DNA of 64,000 nucleotides from DASVBE01 sp963770375 (GTDB lineage Bacteria; Actinomycetota; Actinomycetes; Streptosporangiales; Streptosporangiaceae), in assembly GCA_963770375.1 (NCBI GenBank), contig CAVYPM010000028.1, positions 496,001-560,000 on the forward strand. The letters are read 5' to 3'. Position 1 is the first letter of the stretch. Every line of letters starts with the position of its first letter. Below, one piece after another: positions 44,053 through 54,700 of the stretch. Below the pieces are notes generated by a model that did no database searches, was not told where the DNA came from, and was given only the letters and a program-made list of their open reading frames with translations. The position numbers were made by a program, and so were the translations under genes.

Positions 44053-45882
44053 CTACGCGGCGCGCGCTGACGGCCACGTCGCCGAATACGGCGACGAAGG
44101 CGACGGGCCGGTGGGCGTCGGCGAGGCGGGCGACGGTGAGGCCGGCGACGGCGACGGCGACGGATAGCTGGACGTTGGCGACGGCGAGGTCGGCGACGGT
44201 GACGGCGAGGTTGGCGACGGCGACGGATAGGTCGGCGTCGGCGACGGCGAGGTCACTGTCGGTGTGGGCGATGGTGATGTGGGTGTGGGTGATGGCGAGG
44301 CCGGTGATGACGAGGGTGCTGTGGGCGCGGGTGATGTGGGTGACGGCGAGGGTGAGACGGGCGGTGGTGGTGATGGCGGGGCCGCTGATGGCGGTGGTGC
44401 GGTCGGTGACGGTGAGGGCGAGGCCGGCAGTGAGGGCACTGGCGATGCGGGGCTGGCCGGCACGATGGGCTGTGCGGGAAGCACAGGTGCTGAGGTGACG
44501 GGTGGGCGACTGGGGCGAAAGGGGCGTGGCAGCCCCGGGTCCAGCGGAACCGGGTCAATCGCCGCCCGGGCGGGCGGTGCGGCCGTCGTCCCCGCCTTGA
44601 TGCTGACCGCCGGTCCCCGCATGAGCTCGTAGCCCGCGACAGCACCGGCCGCAACGATGAGCCCGGCCGCCACGGCCGCCATCAGCCGCAGGACGTACCG
44701 TGACTCGAGGTTCCTGGCGACCACCACGGCGAGCGCGACGGTCATGCCGGCGATGGCCCCGATCACCAGCCACGACGCGCGGAAGATGCTGTAATCCCTG
44801 GCCACGACACCGAAGCCGAGCGCGACCGGGAGGAAAGCCAGCATGCTGGCGGTGCTGACCATCGATGAGGCACCGGCCCGGATGCCGGAGGGCATCGCGT
44901 CATGCAGGTAACCGCTGAGGACAACCTGCAGGGCGATGATCCCGGCAATCGCGACCACCTGCGCGCCGACCGCGACGGGCGCGACCGGGAACATCAGGCC
45001 CGCGCTGGCCGCCAGCACGAGCAGCCCGGCCGTCAGGATGACCGCCGGCCTCCGGAGCCGGTCGGCGAACTTGCCGCCCATCCAGGATCCGCCGTAGACA
45101 AGGGCGAAACTCGGGCCGAACAGCGCCGCGGGCAGGGCCAGGCCGAGATACCAGAGCTGCATGAACTCGAAGATCAGCCGCATGGCCAGCAGATTGCAGA
45201 CCAGGGCCGCCGCGATCCACGCCACGGCGGAACTGGCCGTCATCGCCTTCCACAGCTGCCCCAGGTGAGTGCGCAGGCGAACGCGTTCTGCCTGCTTATG
45301 CAGGGACGGTTCGCGGAACCTGGACAAGGTCAGGAACGCGCAGCACGTGATCGGGATCGTCAGGAAGAACTCGGCCCGCAGGCTGACGAAATTGGCCACA
45401 ACCGCGCTGGCCAGCGCGCCGGTGATGAACGCGACGGAGTCGTACATCTGCACCCGGCCGAACCAGTGCTCGTAGCTGTCAGCCGAGCCCGTTTCCTCCA
45501 GGACCGTGTCGTAGATGATCGAGTCGTAGGTCCCCGCGTAGCAGGCGTAGAACACGCCCCAGACCGAGAGCCCGGCGGCGTACATCCAGAACCCGTGGCT
45601 CAGCCCGCAGATCAGCGTGCCCGTGATGAGCGCGCAGGTGGCCAGGTAGAGCACGCCCTTGCGGCTCCACCTGTCGGCGAGCACGCCCAGCGGGAGGTTG
45701 GCCGCCGTCATGACGACGATGTACGTGATCGTCGCGATGGTGATCAGGAAATCGTTGAAGCCGATGGACTTCATGAACAGCTTCTCGACCGCATACCACA
45801 GCGCGAAGCCATGGATGAAGCCGGTCGCATACAGGGGCCGTAGTCGTGTTCCTACCGGCCGGGCCGTCAGCGTGCTCGTCAC
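44053..45882 (-). CDS. MFS transporter with a Pro/Ser/Thr repeat tail
   Basis: 609 residues from GTG 45882 behind GAGGAG. Residues about 15-440 form the 12 helices of a major facilitator, with loop motif LADRWSRKG and GGKFADRLRRP. An additional hydrophobic segment at about 432-452 leads into a Pro/Ser/Thr/Ala tail of about 155 residues made of SPSPT, PSPTPT and SPSPSP units. Such tails are found on cell-wall-spanning or glycosylated proteins; on an MFS carrier it is unusual. Substrate unknown. Confidence 0.82.
   Translation of the reverse strand: MTSTLTARPVGTRLRPLYATGFIHGFALWYAVEKLFMKSIGFNDFLITIATITYIVVMTAANLPLGVLADRWSRKGVLYLATCALITGTLICGLSHGFWMYAAGLSVWGVFYACYAGTYDSIIYDTVLEETGSADSYEHWFGRVQMYDSVAFITGALASAVVANFVSLRAEFFLTIPITCCAFLTLSRFREPSLHKQAERVRLRTHLGQLWKAMTASSAVAWIAAALVCNLLAMRLIFEFMQLWYLGLALPAALFGPSFALVYGGSWMGGKFADRLRRPAVILTAGLLVLAASAGLMFPVAPVAVGAQVVAIAGIIALQVVLSGYLHDAMPSGIRAGASSMVSTASMLAFLPVALGFGVVARDYSIFRASWLVIGAIAGMTVALAVVVARNLESRYVLRLMAAVAAGLIVAAGAVAGYELMRGPAVSIKAGTTAAPPARAAIDPVPLDPGLPRPFRPSRPPVTSAPVLPAQPIVPASPASPVPSLPASPSPSPTAPPPSAAPPSPPPPVSPSPSPTSPAPTAPSSSPASPSPTPTSPSPTPTVTSPSPTPTYPSPSPTSPSPSPTSPSPTSSYPSPSPSPASPSPASPTPTGPSPSSPYSATWPSARAA
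44060..44430 (-). repeat. Coding minisatellite for the PSPT tail of the MFS protein
   Basis: Degenerate tandem units of 6-12 bases (on the plus strand GGCGAC, GGTGAT, GACGGCGAC) encode SP/TP repeats. Divergent codons show it is not a recent expansion throughout. Not a CRISPR: no constant spacers. Confidence 0.7.
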
Positions 45883-46133
45883 GGCGCGCTCCTCATCTGC
45901 CGCTTTAGCTACGCTGCAAAGCCTGAGCCTCCCATCCTGCAGTCGCCTTGACGCTTTCCTTGCCCTCCACGTCACACGCGCAAGCAGCGGCACGCGGACG
46001 GGGCGGCGGCTCCCTCGGCCGGCCCGCTGTGCTGCGGCGCCGGGCGTGACCGTGGTGAGTTCAGCAGCGACGGCGGTATCTGGCTCACACCCCTAGTTGG
46101 CCGTTTCCCCTGGCCGCGTCACACCCGCCAGGT

Positions 46134-46961
46134 TCAGCGGGGCTTGCGGGCGATCACCACCTCCGTGTCGCCCGGCCAGTCCCAGAAGACACCACCGGCC
46201 GACCGGCTCGCCAGCAGCGCCCGTACCTCCCCGGTGAACTCGTCAAGACGATCACCGAACAGGTGCGGCGCCGAGATCGCCAGGGACAGGTAGCCGGACA
46301 GGACGCTCTCGCTATCGCGCACCAGGTCGGGGATGCCCGGGACGAAGAACTGCTGCGGAACGCCAAACCGGGTCCGCACCAGCACGTCCTCGAAGCGGTG
46401 CGTCCGCACCGGAGCGACGCCCCGGCCCACCCGCCGGGTGGTCCCGAGATACTTCTCCACCAGCGCCCTGATCTCGTCGTGCGGGATCGGCGGCACGCCA
46501 GGGCCGGGCTGCGGCCGGGGCCGCCCCGCCACCGTATGGACGATGAGCGCCAGCGTGCCGCCGGGCTCCAGCAGGTCGTAGACGGTCTCGGCCACCCGCT
46601 GCTCGTCGGTCCAGTGGAACGACTGGCCGAAGGTCACCAGCCGGTACGGCCCGGGCGCGACGGCGGGCAGGTCCTCGGCCAGGCCCCGGGCCCACCGGAT
46701 GTTCGTGATCCCGCGCTCGCCCGCCGCGCGGGCGCCCTCCGCGAGCATGTCCGCATCCGGGTCCAGTCCGACGGCTTCGCGGAACAGGTGAGCGAGACGC
46801 ACGGTCAGCACGCCAGGACCGCAGCCACCGTCCAGGAGCCGGCCGCTCCCATCGAGCCCCGCCTCCCGGGTCAGGAGGCCCTCGAGCCCCGGCGAGTACG
46901 CCGGGCGGCCGCACCGGTAGTGGGCCGCAGAGCCGAGGTAGATGGTCGGGTCATAGGGCAC
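46134..46961 (-). CDS. Class I SAM-dependent methyltransferase
   Basis: 275 residues from GTG 46961. SAM motif I LLDGGCGPGVLTVRLA near residue 42 and acidic loop VGLDPDADML; motif QSFHWTD is typical of the Methyltransf_11 type. A GATACT box lies 6 bases before the start, suggesting a leaderless transcript. It starts after the TIGR01777 gene's stop with a 35-base gap and is on the same strand. Substrate unknown. Confidence 0.85.
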   Translation of the reverse strand: MPYDPTIYLGSAAHYRCGRPAYSPGLEGLLTREAGLDGSGRLLDGGCGPGVLTVRLAHLFREAVGLDPDADMLAEGARAAGERGITNIRWARGLAEDLPAVAPGPYRLVTFGQSFHWTDEQRVAETVYDLLEPGGTLALIVHTVAGRPRPQPGPGVPPIPHDEIRALVEKYLGTTRRVGRGVAPVRTHRFEDVLVRTRFGVPQQFFVPGIPDLVRDSESVLSGYLSLAISAPHLFGDRLDEFTGEVRALLASRSAGGVFWDWPGDTEVVIARKPR

Positions 46962-46995
46962 CGCCCCAGTATCACCGGGGGCCAGCGCGCGGGGA

Positions 46996-47901
46996 TCAGC
47001 CGAGCTCGGCCGCCAGCGCGGGCCCGATCTCGGTGCCGGCCGCCCACAGGCCCGGCTCGCCGGTGTCCAGCAGCCGCCGCGGCACCACCCGCGCGCTCGA
47101 CAGCAGCTCGCTGCTGACCTCGCCGAGCCCCACCCGCAGCGCCACCGCGGGCAGCGCAAGCCGGGCCCGCGGGCCAGCCGCCGCCGCCAGTGCGGACGTG
47201 AACTCGGCGTTGGTGCAGGGGTTCGGCGCGGTCAGGTTCACCGGCCCGGAAAGCACCGGCTTGTCCAGCAGGTAGCAGGCGATCCGCACCCAGTCGGCCA
47301 GCATGATCCAGCTCATCCACTGCGTGCCCGGACCGATCCGGGCGCCGAGCCCGGCCCGGAACGGCAGCAGCAGCCGCCCCAGCAGCCCGCCCCGCGCCGA
47401 CATCACCAGCCCGGTGCGCAGGTACACGACGCGGATCCCGGCCGCTGCCACAGGTCCCGCCGCGGCCTCCCACTGCCGCACCACGTCAGGCAGGAAACCG
47501 CTCCCCGACGGCGACGACTCGTCCGCCGCACGGCCGCCGGTATCCCCGTAGAAGCCCATCGCCGACCCGGACAGCAGCACCGCGGGCGGCGTGTCCAGCG
47601 CGGTCAGCAGGCCAGAAAGCGCGCGCGTGGTGGACCGGCGGCTGTCCAGGATGCGCTGCTTGCGGGCGGTGGTCCAGCGGCCGCCGGCCACCGGCTCGCC
47701 GGCCAGGTTCACCGCGGCCCCCACGCCCGCAAGCGCGGCCGGGTCCACCCCGCCGCGCTCGGCGTGCGGGTCCCAGGAAAGCTCGCCGCCGGACCGCGCC
47801 GGCCGCCGGACCAGGCGGATCACCTCGTCGCCGCGGGCTTCGAGAGCCCCGGTCAGGGCCGTGCCGATCAGCCCGGACGAGCCGGTCATCAGGATCTTCA
47901 T
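46996..47901 (-). CDS. TIGR01777 family NAD(P)-binding epimerase-like protein
   Basis: 301 residues. N-terminal Rossmann motif MTGSSGLIGTAL, then LSWDPHAE, VNLAGEPVAGGRWT and LLSGSAMGFYGDTGGRAADE, characteristic of this SDR subfamily (E. coli YfcH relatives). C-terminal DUF1731-like region PNPCTNAEF to PRRLLDTGE. In M. tuberculosis the homologue Rv2216 lies between the E2 gene and lipB, as I recall; here it is in the same neighbourhood but on the other strand. Function unknown. Confidence 0.88.
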   Translation of the reverse strand: MKILMTGSSGLIGTALTGALEARGDEVIRLVRRPARSGGELSWDPHAERGGVDPAALAGVGAAVNLAGEPVAGGRWTTARKQRILDSRRSTTRALSGLLTALDTPPAVLLSGSAMGFYGDTGGRAADESSPSGSGFLPDVVRQWEAAAGPVAAAGIRVVYLRTGLVMSARGGLLGRLLLPFRAGLGARIGPGTQWMSWIMLADWVRIACYLLDKPVLSGPVNLTAPNPCTNAEFTSALAAAAGPRARLALPAVALRVGLGEVSSELLSSARVVPRRLLDTGEPGLWAAGTEIGPALAAELG

Positions 47902-47950
47902 AGACACCCTGCTGCCACGCGGGGCCGGCCGCCAAACCGCCAGCCGAAGA

Positions 47951-48656
47951 TCATCCGGTGGCGCCCGGGCCGTCCGCCGGCCGCTCGTCCGGCCCGCCGC
48001 GGCCGTCCCGGGCGAGCTGCGGCTGCAGCTCGCGGAACTCGGCCGCGGGCGGCTCGCCGAACAGCGGCATCCGCCACAGCGACGGCCGGCGCCCCGGCGG
48101 CCCGGCCCGATAGGCCCGCCCGGCCCAGGGACAGCCGCAGCAACCGCCGGGCACCCAGCACGGCCAGCACCGCCAGCGGCACCTCCACCGCCAGCGCGGT
48201 GAGCAGGCTCATCGTGAAGCCGCGGGTGCGGATGTCCAGTACCACGTCGAACCACGCGTCGCACAGCAGCAGGGTAGCCACCACGGTCAGGCACAGGATG
48301 AGGACCTGCCGGCCGTGCCAGGCGGCCCACCCGGTGGCGCCCAGCGCAATCAGCAGCGCGACGTCGAAGCCGACCCAGGCGCCGCGCCAGCCGCCGGCCC
48401 GGTACTGCATCGGCAGCGTGGCCGCGAGCATCGCGGTCCACGCGGCCAGCAGCACGCAGCAGATGGCGATGACGAGCACCACGACCATCCGGCGGCGCCG
48501 GCTGCCGGGCCGGGCTGTAGCGGGACTGGTGTGCACAGAGCTGGTGTGCACGGGGCTGGTGTGCACGGGGCTGGTGGCGTCGATCTCGGCGATGGTGCGA
48601 AGCAGCCGGGCCCGGTCCTCTGAGCTCATGCTTCTCAGCTGCTCCTCGTCGAACAC
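47951..48656 (-). CDS. Conserved membrane protein, one frameshift
   Basis: About 235 residues. N-terminal MFDEEQLRSMSSEDRARLLRTIAEID, then four copies of a (T/S)SPVHT-like unit at about 27-45, then four transmembrane helices (MVVVLVIAICCVLLAAWTAML, GFDVALLIALGATGWAAW, VLILCLTVVATLLLCDAWFDVVLD, LLTALAVEVPLAVLAVLGA). Near 48115 the frame changes by one base; the other frame continues with SLWRMPLFGEPPAAEFRELQPQLARDG and stops at 47951. I recall similar actinobacterial proteins but no name. It lies upstream of the TIGR01777 gene. Confidence 0.65.
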
Positions 48657-48799
48657 CCAGCCACCTCCCGCGCGTGCTCACCGGCCCGACACTGGGGGCA
48701 GCATCCGGTGCCGCGGTATTAATCCCCCGTTGCCGCCCGGACCGCACCTGTCCCGCCAAATTCAGTCGCCCGGCAGACCAGAAAAGATCGCCGCCGACC

Positions 48800-48832
48800 G
48801 GTGCGGGGCGCCGTGGCCCGGCACCCCGCACC
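48800..48832. terminator. Hairpin in the 48657-48941 gap
   Basis: GGTGCGGGG and CCCCGCACC form a perfect 9-bp stem with a 15-base loop. It lies downstream of the SDR gene at 48942 (minus strand) and probably terminates it. The rest of this gap shows no gene. Confidence 0.6.
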
Positions 48833-48941
48833 ATCCGGTTGCGGTAGCTGACGGGATACGGTTCCGGGCCCGCGGGCCACCGGGCACCGCCGCCATCACC
48901 CGCGCCGCGGGCCCACTGCGGGCCCGTGACCAGCCACGCAA

Positions 48942-49694
48942 TCAGCTCAGCGGCGTGAGCCCGGCGGCGCTGAGCACGTACGCCCTGGCTCCCTCGTCGC
49001 GGCCGGCGGCCAGGTCGGTGACGGCCTCGCCCACCTGCTCGGCGGTCAGCAGCGGGCCGCGGCGGGCCAGGAACTCATCTATCGACTGCCCGCTGCGCTC
49101 CGCGTAGGCGGCCACGGCCTTCGCGCCCAGGCCGGTGGCCGGGGTCAGCTGCGGCAGCACCGCGCAGAACCGCAGGCCCAGGCCCGCCCGCTCGGCCTCG
49201 TCCGCGGCGTAGCCAGCGATGTACTTGACCGTGGCCTTGGCCCCGGCGTACCCGCCGGACAGCGGCGAGCCGGCCAGCACCGCGCCGCTGGAGAACACGA
49301 TCACGGTGCTGCCCGGCTCCAGGGGCAGCAGCAGCGCCTCGCGGGTCCAGCCGAACACCTGGCGGACGTCGGTTTCCCAGTTGGCGCTGAAGGTCTCCCA
49401 GGTGTGGTGGTGAATGGGCCGGGACAGCGGCGCGGCCCCGGCGGCCAGCACCAGGGTCTGCGGCCGGTACTGGGACAGCAGTGCGCCGGCCGTGACCGGG
49501 TCCGCGGCGTCCGCGGCCACCGGGGTGAACCCGCTGCCGATCTGCTCACGCACGCTGGCCAGGGCCGCGGCGTCGCGGGCCACCCCGGCCACCGAGGCCC
49601 CCTCTTTCGCCAGCGCGGCGGCGACGGCCCGGCCGAAGCCCCGGCTGGCCCCGGTCACCAGGGCGGTACTGCCGGATAGCTGCCGTTCGGTCAT
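48942..49694 (-). CDS. SDR family oxidoreductase
   Basis: 250 residues from ATG 49694. Rossmann motif VTGASRGFGRAVA; the catalytic region reads FSSGAVLAGSPLSGGYAGAKATVKYIA with Ser and Tyr-x3-Lys. It diverges from the sigma-factor gene; genes placed like this are often targets of such sigma factors, but the shared promoter region has no motif I can recognise. Confidence 0.87.
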   Translation of the reverse strand: MTERQLSGSTALVTGASRGFGRAVAAALAKEGASVAGVARDAAALASVREQIGSGFTPVAADAADPVTAGALLSQYRPQTLVLAAGAAPLSRPIHHHTWETFSANWETDVRQVFGWTREALLLPLEPGSTVIVFSSGAVLAGSPLSGGYAGAKATVKYIAGYAADEAERAGLGLRFCAVLPQLTPATGLGAKAVAAYAERSGQSIDEFLARRGPLLTAEQVGEAVTDLAAGRDEGARAYVLSAAGLTPLS

Positions 49695-49882
49695 GACGTT
49701 CTCCCGTTGTGTTTTGGTAAGCGAAGCCCGGCCTTTTCCGTGCCCCGTCATCCAGGCAGATACGGGGCGGGCCGGAAACTCATCACCGCCCGCCGCGATG
49801 ACTTTCGGTGCCGTCCGGGATCTATACCGGTGACGGCCACCCGCCCCGCGGGCCGGCTGCACACCGGGGAGAGGGAGCGGCC

Positions 49883-50896
49883 ATGGCTGGCCAGCAGCAG
49901 GAATTCGCCCGCCGGGCCGATCCGTACCGGCGTGAGCTGCTGGCGCACTGCTACCGGATGCTCGGCTCGGTCCACGACGCCGAGGACCAGGTGCAGGAGA
50001 CGCTGCTCCGCGCCTGGCAGGCGTACTCCGGATTCGAGGGCCGGTCGTCGATGCGGACCTGGCTGTACCGGATCGCCACGAACGCCTGCCTGCGGGCGAT
50101 CGAGAACCGCGGGCGGCGGCCGCTGCCGTCCGGGCTCGGCGCCCCGGGCACGGACCCGGAGGGGCCGCTGCCGGATCACCGGCCGGAGGTGCCGTGGCTG
50201 CAGCCGGTCCCGGACGCGCTGCTCGGGCCGGGCCCGGCCGACCCGGCGGAGGCCGTGGCGGCCCGGGCCGGGGTGCGGCTGGCGCTGGTCGCCGCGCTGC
50301 AGTACCTGCCGGGCCGGGCCCGTGCCGTGCTGATCCTGCGCGACGTGCTGGGCTGGCGGGCCGCCGAGACCGCGGAGGTGCTCGGCATCTCCACCGCGGC
50401 GGTGAACAGCCTGCTGCAGCGGGCCCGCCGCCGGCTCGCGGAGGTCGCCCCGGTGCAGGCGGCGCTGCGGGAGCCGGACCCGGGCCGGGCCCGGGACCTC
50501 CTTGACCGGTACGCGGCCGCCTTCGAGCACGCCGACGTGGCCGGGCTGGTGCGGCTGCTGACCGACGACGCGATCATGGAGATGCCGCCGCAGCCCGGGT
50601 GGTTCGCCGGGCGGGAGCCGATCCGCCGGTTCCTGGCCAGCCGGGTGCTCACCGCGCCGGGCCGGTTCACCATGGTCGAGACGGCGGCCAACGGGCAGCG
50701 CGCGTTCGCCGCCTACCGCCGTGACCGGGACGGTGTCCCGCGGGCCCACGCGATCCAGGTCCCCGGGCTCACCGCGGCGGGCATCAGCCACCTGCTGTCG
50801 TTCAACGACGCGTCCCTGTTCCCGCTGTTCGGCCTGCCCGCCGAGCTTCCCCTGCCGCTCGTGCCGCCGGTCCCCCATCCGGTCGCGCAGCCATGA
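49883..50896 (+). CDS. ECF-type RNA polymerase sigma factor with SnoaL-like C-terminus (TIGR02960-like)
   Basis: 337 residues from ATG 49883 behind GAGAGGGA. Sigma region 2 (LLAHCYRMLGSVHDAEDQVQETLLRAWQAY) at about 17-80, region 4 (LPGRARAVLILRDVLGWRAAETAEVLGISTAAVNSLLQRARRRL) at about 145-190, and a SnoaL-like domain at about 205-325 (LLDRYAAAFEHADVAGLVRLLTDDAIMEMPP). Such C-terminal domains take the place of an anti-sigma factor by modulating activity in cis. ATGA overlap with the next gene. Confidence 0.88.
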   Translation: MAGQQQEFARRADPYRRELLAHCYRMLGSVHDAEDQVQETLLRAWQAYSGFEGRSSMRTWLYRIATNACLRAIENRGRRPLPSGLGAPGTDPEGPLPDHRPEVPWLQPVPDALLGPGPADPAEAVAARAGVRLALVAALQYLPGRARAVLILRDVLGWRAAETAEVLGISTAAVNSLLQRARRRLAEVAPVQAALREPDPGRARDLLDRYAAAFEHADVAGLVRLLTDDAIMEMPPQPGWFAGREPIRRFLASRVLTAPGRFTMVETAANGQRAFAAYRRDRDGVPRAHAIQVPGLTAAGISHLLSFNDASLFPLFGLPAELPLPLVPPVPHPVAQP

Positions 50897-51606
50897 CCGG
50901 TCCGGCCGCGGACCCGCCGGAACCCGGCCCGGCGGGCCGCCCGCCCGGTCCCGGCGCGGGCGGTCTGCTGGCCGCGGCGCTGGAGTACGCGCTGCAGGCG
51001 GCCGCATCCGCCGGTCCCGGGCTGCTCGCCCGGCCGACCCCGTGCCGCGACTGGGACCTGCGGATGCTGCTGCGGCACGTGGCCGAGTCGCTGGCCGTGC
51101 TGCAGGAGGGGCTGACGTCCCGCCGGATCGCGCTGCACCCCGGGCCGGAGGACACCGCGGTCACCGCCGACCCGCTGACCGCGTTCCGGGCCCGGGCCGC
51201 CCGCCTGCTGGCCACCAGCCGCGAGCACGACCCTGGCCACGGCGCGGACGGCCCGGAGCGGCACGGCCACCCCGTCAACGGGCCCATCAATGGGCTCTGC
51301 CGCGCCGCCGCCCTGACGCACGGCGTGATCCTGATCGGCGGCCACTGGCTGCCCAGGGACATCGCCGCCGGGGCGGGTGCCCTGGAGGTGGCCGTGCACG
51401 GCTGGGACATCGCGCTGGCCTGCGGCCGGCCCGAGCCGATCCCCGTCCCGCTGGCGGCCCGGCTGCTCCAGCTCAGCCCGCTGCTGGTGCCCGCGGCCGG
51501 CCGGGCCCCGCTGTTCGCCGAGCCGGTCCCGGTCCCGGCCGCGGCAGGCCCCAGCGACCAGCTCGCCGCCTTCCTCGGCCGGCCTCCCGGTCAGCGGTTC
51601 CCGTAA
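50893..51606 (+). CDS. TIGR03086/MDMPI-type DinB-fold protein
   Basis: 237 residues. RPTPCRDWDLRMLLRHVAESLAVLQ is the N-terminal MDMPI_N motif with the first metal-binding His, and LEVAVHGWDIALACGRP carries a later one. It overlaps the sigma-factor stop (ATGA), so it is translated with it. Mycothiol-linked chemistry is the family expectation. Substrate unknown. It is a paralogue of the gene at 43344. Confidence 0.8.
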   Translation: MTGPAADPPEPGPAGRPPGPGAGGLLAAALEYALQAAASAGPGLLARPTPCRDWDLRMLLRHVAESLAVLQEGLTSRRIALHPGPEDTAVTADPLTAFRARAARLLATSREHDPGHGADGPERHGHPVNGPINGLCRAAALTHGVILIGGHWLPRDIAAGAGALEVAVHGWDIALACGRPEPIPVPLAARLLQLSPLLVPAAGRAPLFAEPVPVPAAAGPSDQLAAFLGRPPGQRFP

Positions 51607-51798
51607 GGGCCGATTCTCCGCGGCGTCCTGGTCCGCAGGCTATTCCGGGGCTTCACTCATGCGTATAGTCTCCGAATTGGCCCAAGCAGCGACTTTCGCC
51701 GACTGGTCGTCCTTGCCGGACTGGGGCGGTCCGCACGATGAGTGCCCCGACACGGCAACGGCACCTGCGCACGCAGGCGGCCTGGCGAAGGAGTCCGA

Positions 51799-54700
51799 GT
51801 GCGTTCCTCGTTCCTCTGGCGGTCGCTGCCACCGGCCGCGGCGGCTGCCCTGGCCGCAAGCCTGACGGTCGCAGCCCCCCTGCCCGCGGCGATGGCCCAT
51901 TCCCTGATTGCCCCGTCACCGGTGGCCGCGGGGCAGGCCGCTCCGGGAGCACCGGCCCGCGTGTCCCGGCCGGTGCTGCTGATGACCGGTGCCCGGCTGG
52001 CCGTGCAGGCTGGCCCGGGCGGCCGGCCCGTCACGCTGCTGGTCCCGCCGTCGCCCGCACCGGCCGGGCGAACGGCGATCCTGACCATGGGCCGGCCGGG
52101 CCATGTCTCCGAGGTCCCCGTGGACGCGCTGCCGTTCCTGGGCCGGGGCCTGGATCCCGGGCTGTTCAGCGTGGCCGCGCTGCAGCGGGCGGAGCACGGG
52201 GGGCGGCTGCCGGTGCGGGTCAGCTACCGGGGGCGGGTGCCGTCCCTGCCGGGCGTGACGATCACGCACGCGGCGGCGGGCGAGGCCGAGGGCTATCTCA
52301 CGGCCCGGTCGGCGCTGCGCTTCGGTGCGGCGCTGCACCGTCAGTACCTCGCCGATCATGACCGGGCCGCCTACGGGACCGATGGCCTGTTCGGCCACGG
52401 GGTATCGGTAGCGCTGGCGGGCGCGGCGGTCCCGGCACCGGACCGGCCCCGGTTCGTGATGCGGACCCTCACCCTGCACGGCACCAGCCTGGCGGGCCGG
52501 CCGGACAACGGTGACGCCGTGCTCCTGGTCAGCGCGGACGACATCCGCCGGGTCGCGGGCAGCAGCGTGTTCCGGCACGGAATCGCCAGGGTGAGCGTGC
52601 CTGTCGGCCGCTACTGGGCCATCGGGCTGTTCTTGACCGGCAGGAAGTCCGCATTCGTTTTCGCGCGCCAGTTCACCGTCGTGGCCCACGGGCCGCAGCC
52701 CCGGGTGCAGCTCGCGGGCCAGACCGCCACCAGTGATTTCCGCGTGTCCACCCCCCGGCCCGCGCTCATGGACGTGGCGTCCTTCACCGCCGTGCTGCGC
52801 GGCCGCACCGGGCCGCCTGGCTTCTTGAGCCTGACCTTGTTCGGCGACCCGGCGGATGACCTCGGTCTCGCGCTGGCCCCGGCCGATCTCGCGCCGGAAA
52901 CCGGCCACCTGCAGACCTTCACCCAGGCGCAGCTGGTCTCACCGCCCGGCGCACGCCCGCGGTATCAGTACAATCTGGACTTTCCCGGCCCGCCCGACCG
53001 TATTCCGGCCCAGGAGCACACGGTCCAGCCCTCCAGCCTGGCCGCCGTCACCGAGAACTTTTTCCAGGACCAGCCGTCGGCCGGGCAATGGGTGACGCTC
53101 GGCGGCACCGAGCCCGAGTTCGAAGCGGGCGTCCTCATCGATCCCGGAGCCGCTAGGGCTGCCCGGGCAGCGGGTTCAGTACGTGACGGCCGACCCGTCG
53201 GTGGTGTGGCTCAGCCAGTACGTCGCGTTCACCAGCTCGTTCGCGGGCGGCCAGTCGGGAGGGCTGCGGTCGTACCGCCCCGGTGAGGTAGCCACCGAGG
53301 ACTGGGGCCGGTATCCGCTGCACCCGGCGACCTCGGTCAGCCCGGCCGCCGGCCCGGCCGCCCGCATCCAGGGCCTCCAGATACCGTCGGCCGGGCGTGC
53401 GGGCGACGTGCTGACCCTGGCCGTCGGGCCGTTCAGCGACAGCACGCCCGGTCACTTCGGCCAGCTGTCCGACGATCCGACGTCGAAGCTGACCGAGCGG
53501 TACGAGGTCGACCAGGACGGCACCAGGCTCGCGGCCGGGGATGCGAGCCAGGGCCTTGCGCAGGTGCGGCTGAGCCCGGGCCCGTCCGCGGTCCGGTTCA
53601 CGCTGTCGGCCCGGCGGACGGGGCCGCACTACATCCTGTCCCCGGCGAGCACGACGACGTGGCAGTGGCGGTCGCAGCGTGACCCGTCCGCCACGGTGCC
53701 GCCGCCGTGGGCCTGCCTGACCGGGCGCCGGACCCGGCCGTTCCTGACCGGGCGGTGCGCGGTGCAGCCGATGATGACGCTGGCCTACCAGGTGGCCGGA
53801 CTCACCCTGACCGGGGCTACCCCGCCGGGCCGCCAGCAGATCGGGCTGAACATCGGGCATATTCAGCTGGCCGCCGGCCCGGCGATCACCAGCGCGGCCC
53901 TGGCGGTCTCCTTCGACGGCGGGAAGACCTGGCAGCCCGCGCAGGTCACTCCAGGGAGCGCAGCCGGCCAGTTCACCGCGTCGTTCACCGCCCCGGCCGG
54001 GGCGTTCGTGACCCTGCGGACCACTGCGGCCGACGCCGCGGGCGGGTCGGTCACCGAAACCATCACCCGTGCCTACCGGACGGCCCCTGCCACCGCCCGG
54101 ACCATGGCCGCGGTCCAGCAGCCGGCCGGCCCGGCCGGCTTCATCCGGCCGCCGTGCGCGCGGCCGCAGGCCGGGCAGGCCCAGTGCTTCCTGGCCTACC
54201 GGCCGCAGGACCGGGTGAACCGGGCCATAGCGGCCGGGCGGACGGCCGGCCCGAAAGGGCTGAGCGCGGCGGCGATCCGTTCCGCGTACAGGCTGCGGTC
54301 ACAGGGATCCCCGGACCAGACCGTGGCCGTGTCGATCGCGTTCCACACCCCGCACCTGGCCCGCTTCCTGGCCCATTACCGGAGGCAGTTCGGGCTGCCG
54401 CCGTGCACCGTCGCCAGCGGCTGCTTCCGGCAGGTCAACCAGCACGGCGGAACCAAACCCGCGCCGTCCGGCGTCAGAACCGGATGGGACCTGGAGGCCA
54501 CCCTCGACGTGTCCATGGTCTCGGTGGCCTGCCCGCGCTGCCACATCCTGGTCGTGGAGGGCAACAGCCCCAGCACGCCGGACCTGGCCGCCACCGAGCG
54601 CACCGCCGCCCGGCTGGGCGCCCAGGTGATCTCCAACAGCTACGGCACCGGCGAGAACGGGTTCTCGCTCCCGTTCCGCCGCGCCTACCAGCCGCGCGGC

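Noticed and set aside
44060..44430. Tandem repeats considered as a CRISPR or VNTR outside genes
   Set aside because: Units are 6-12 bases with no spacers and stay in frame as the Pro/Ser/Thr tail of the MFS protein.
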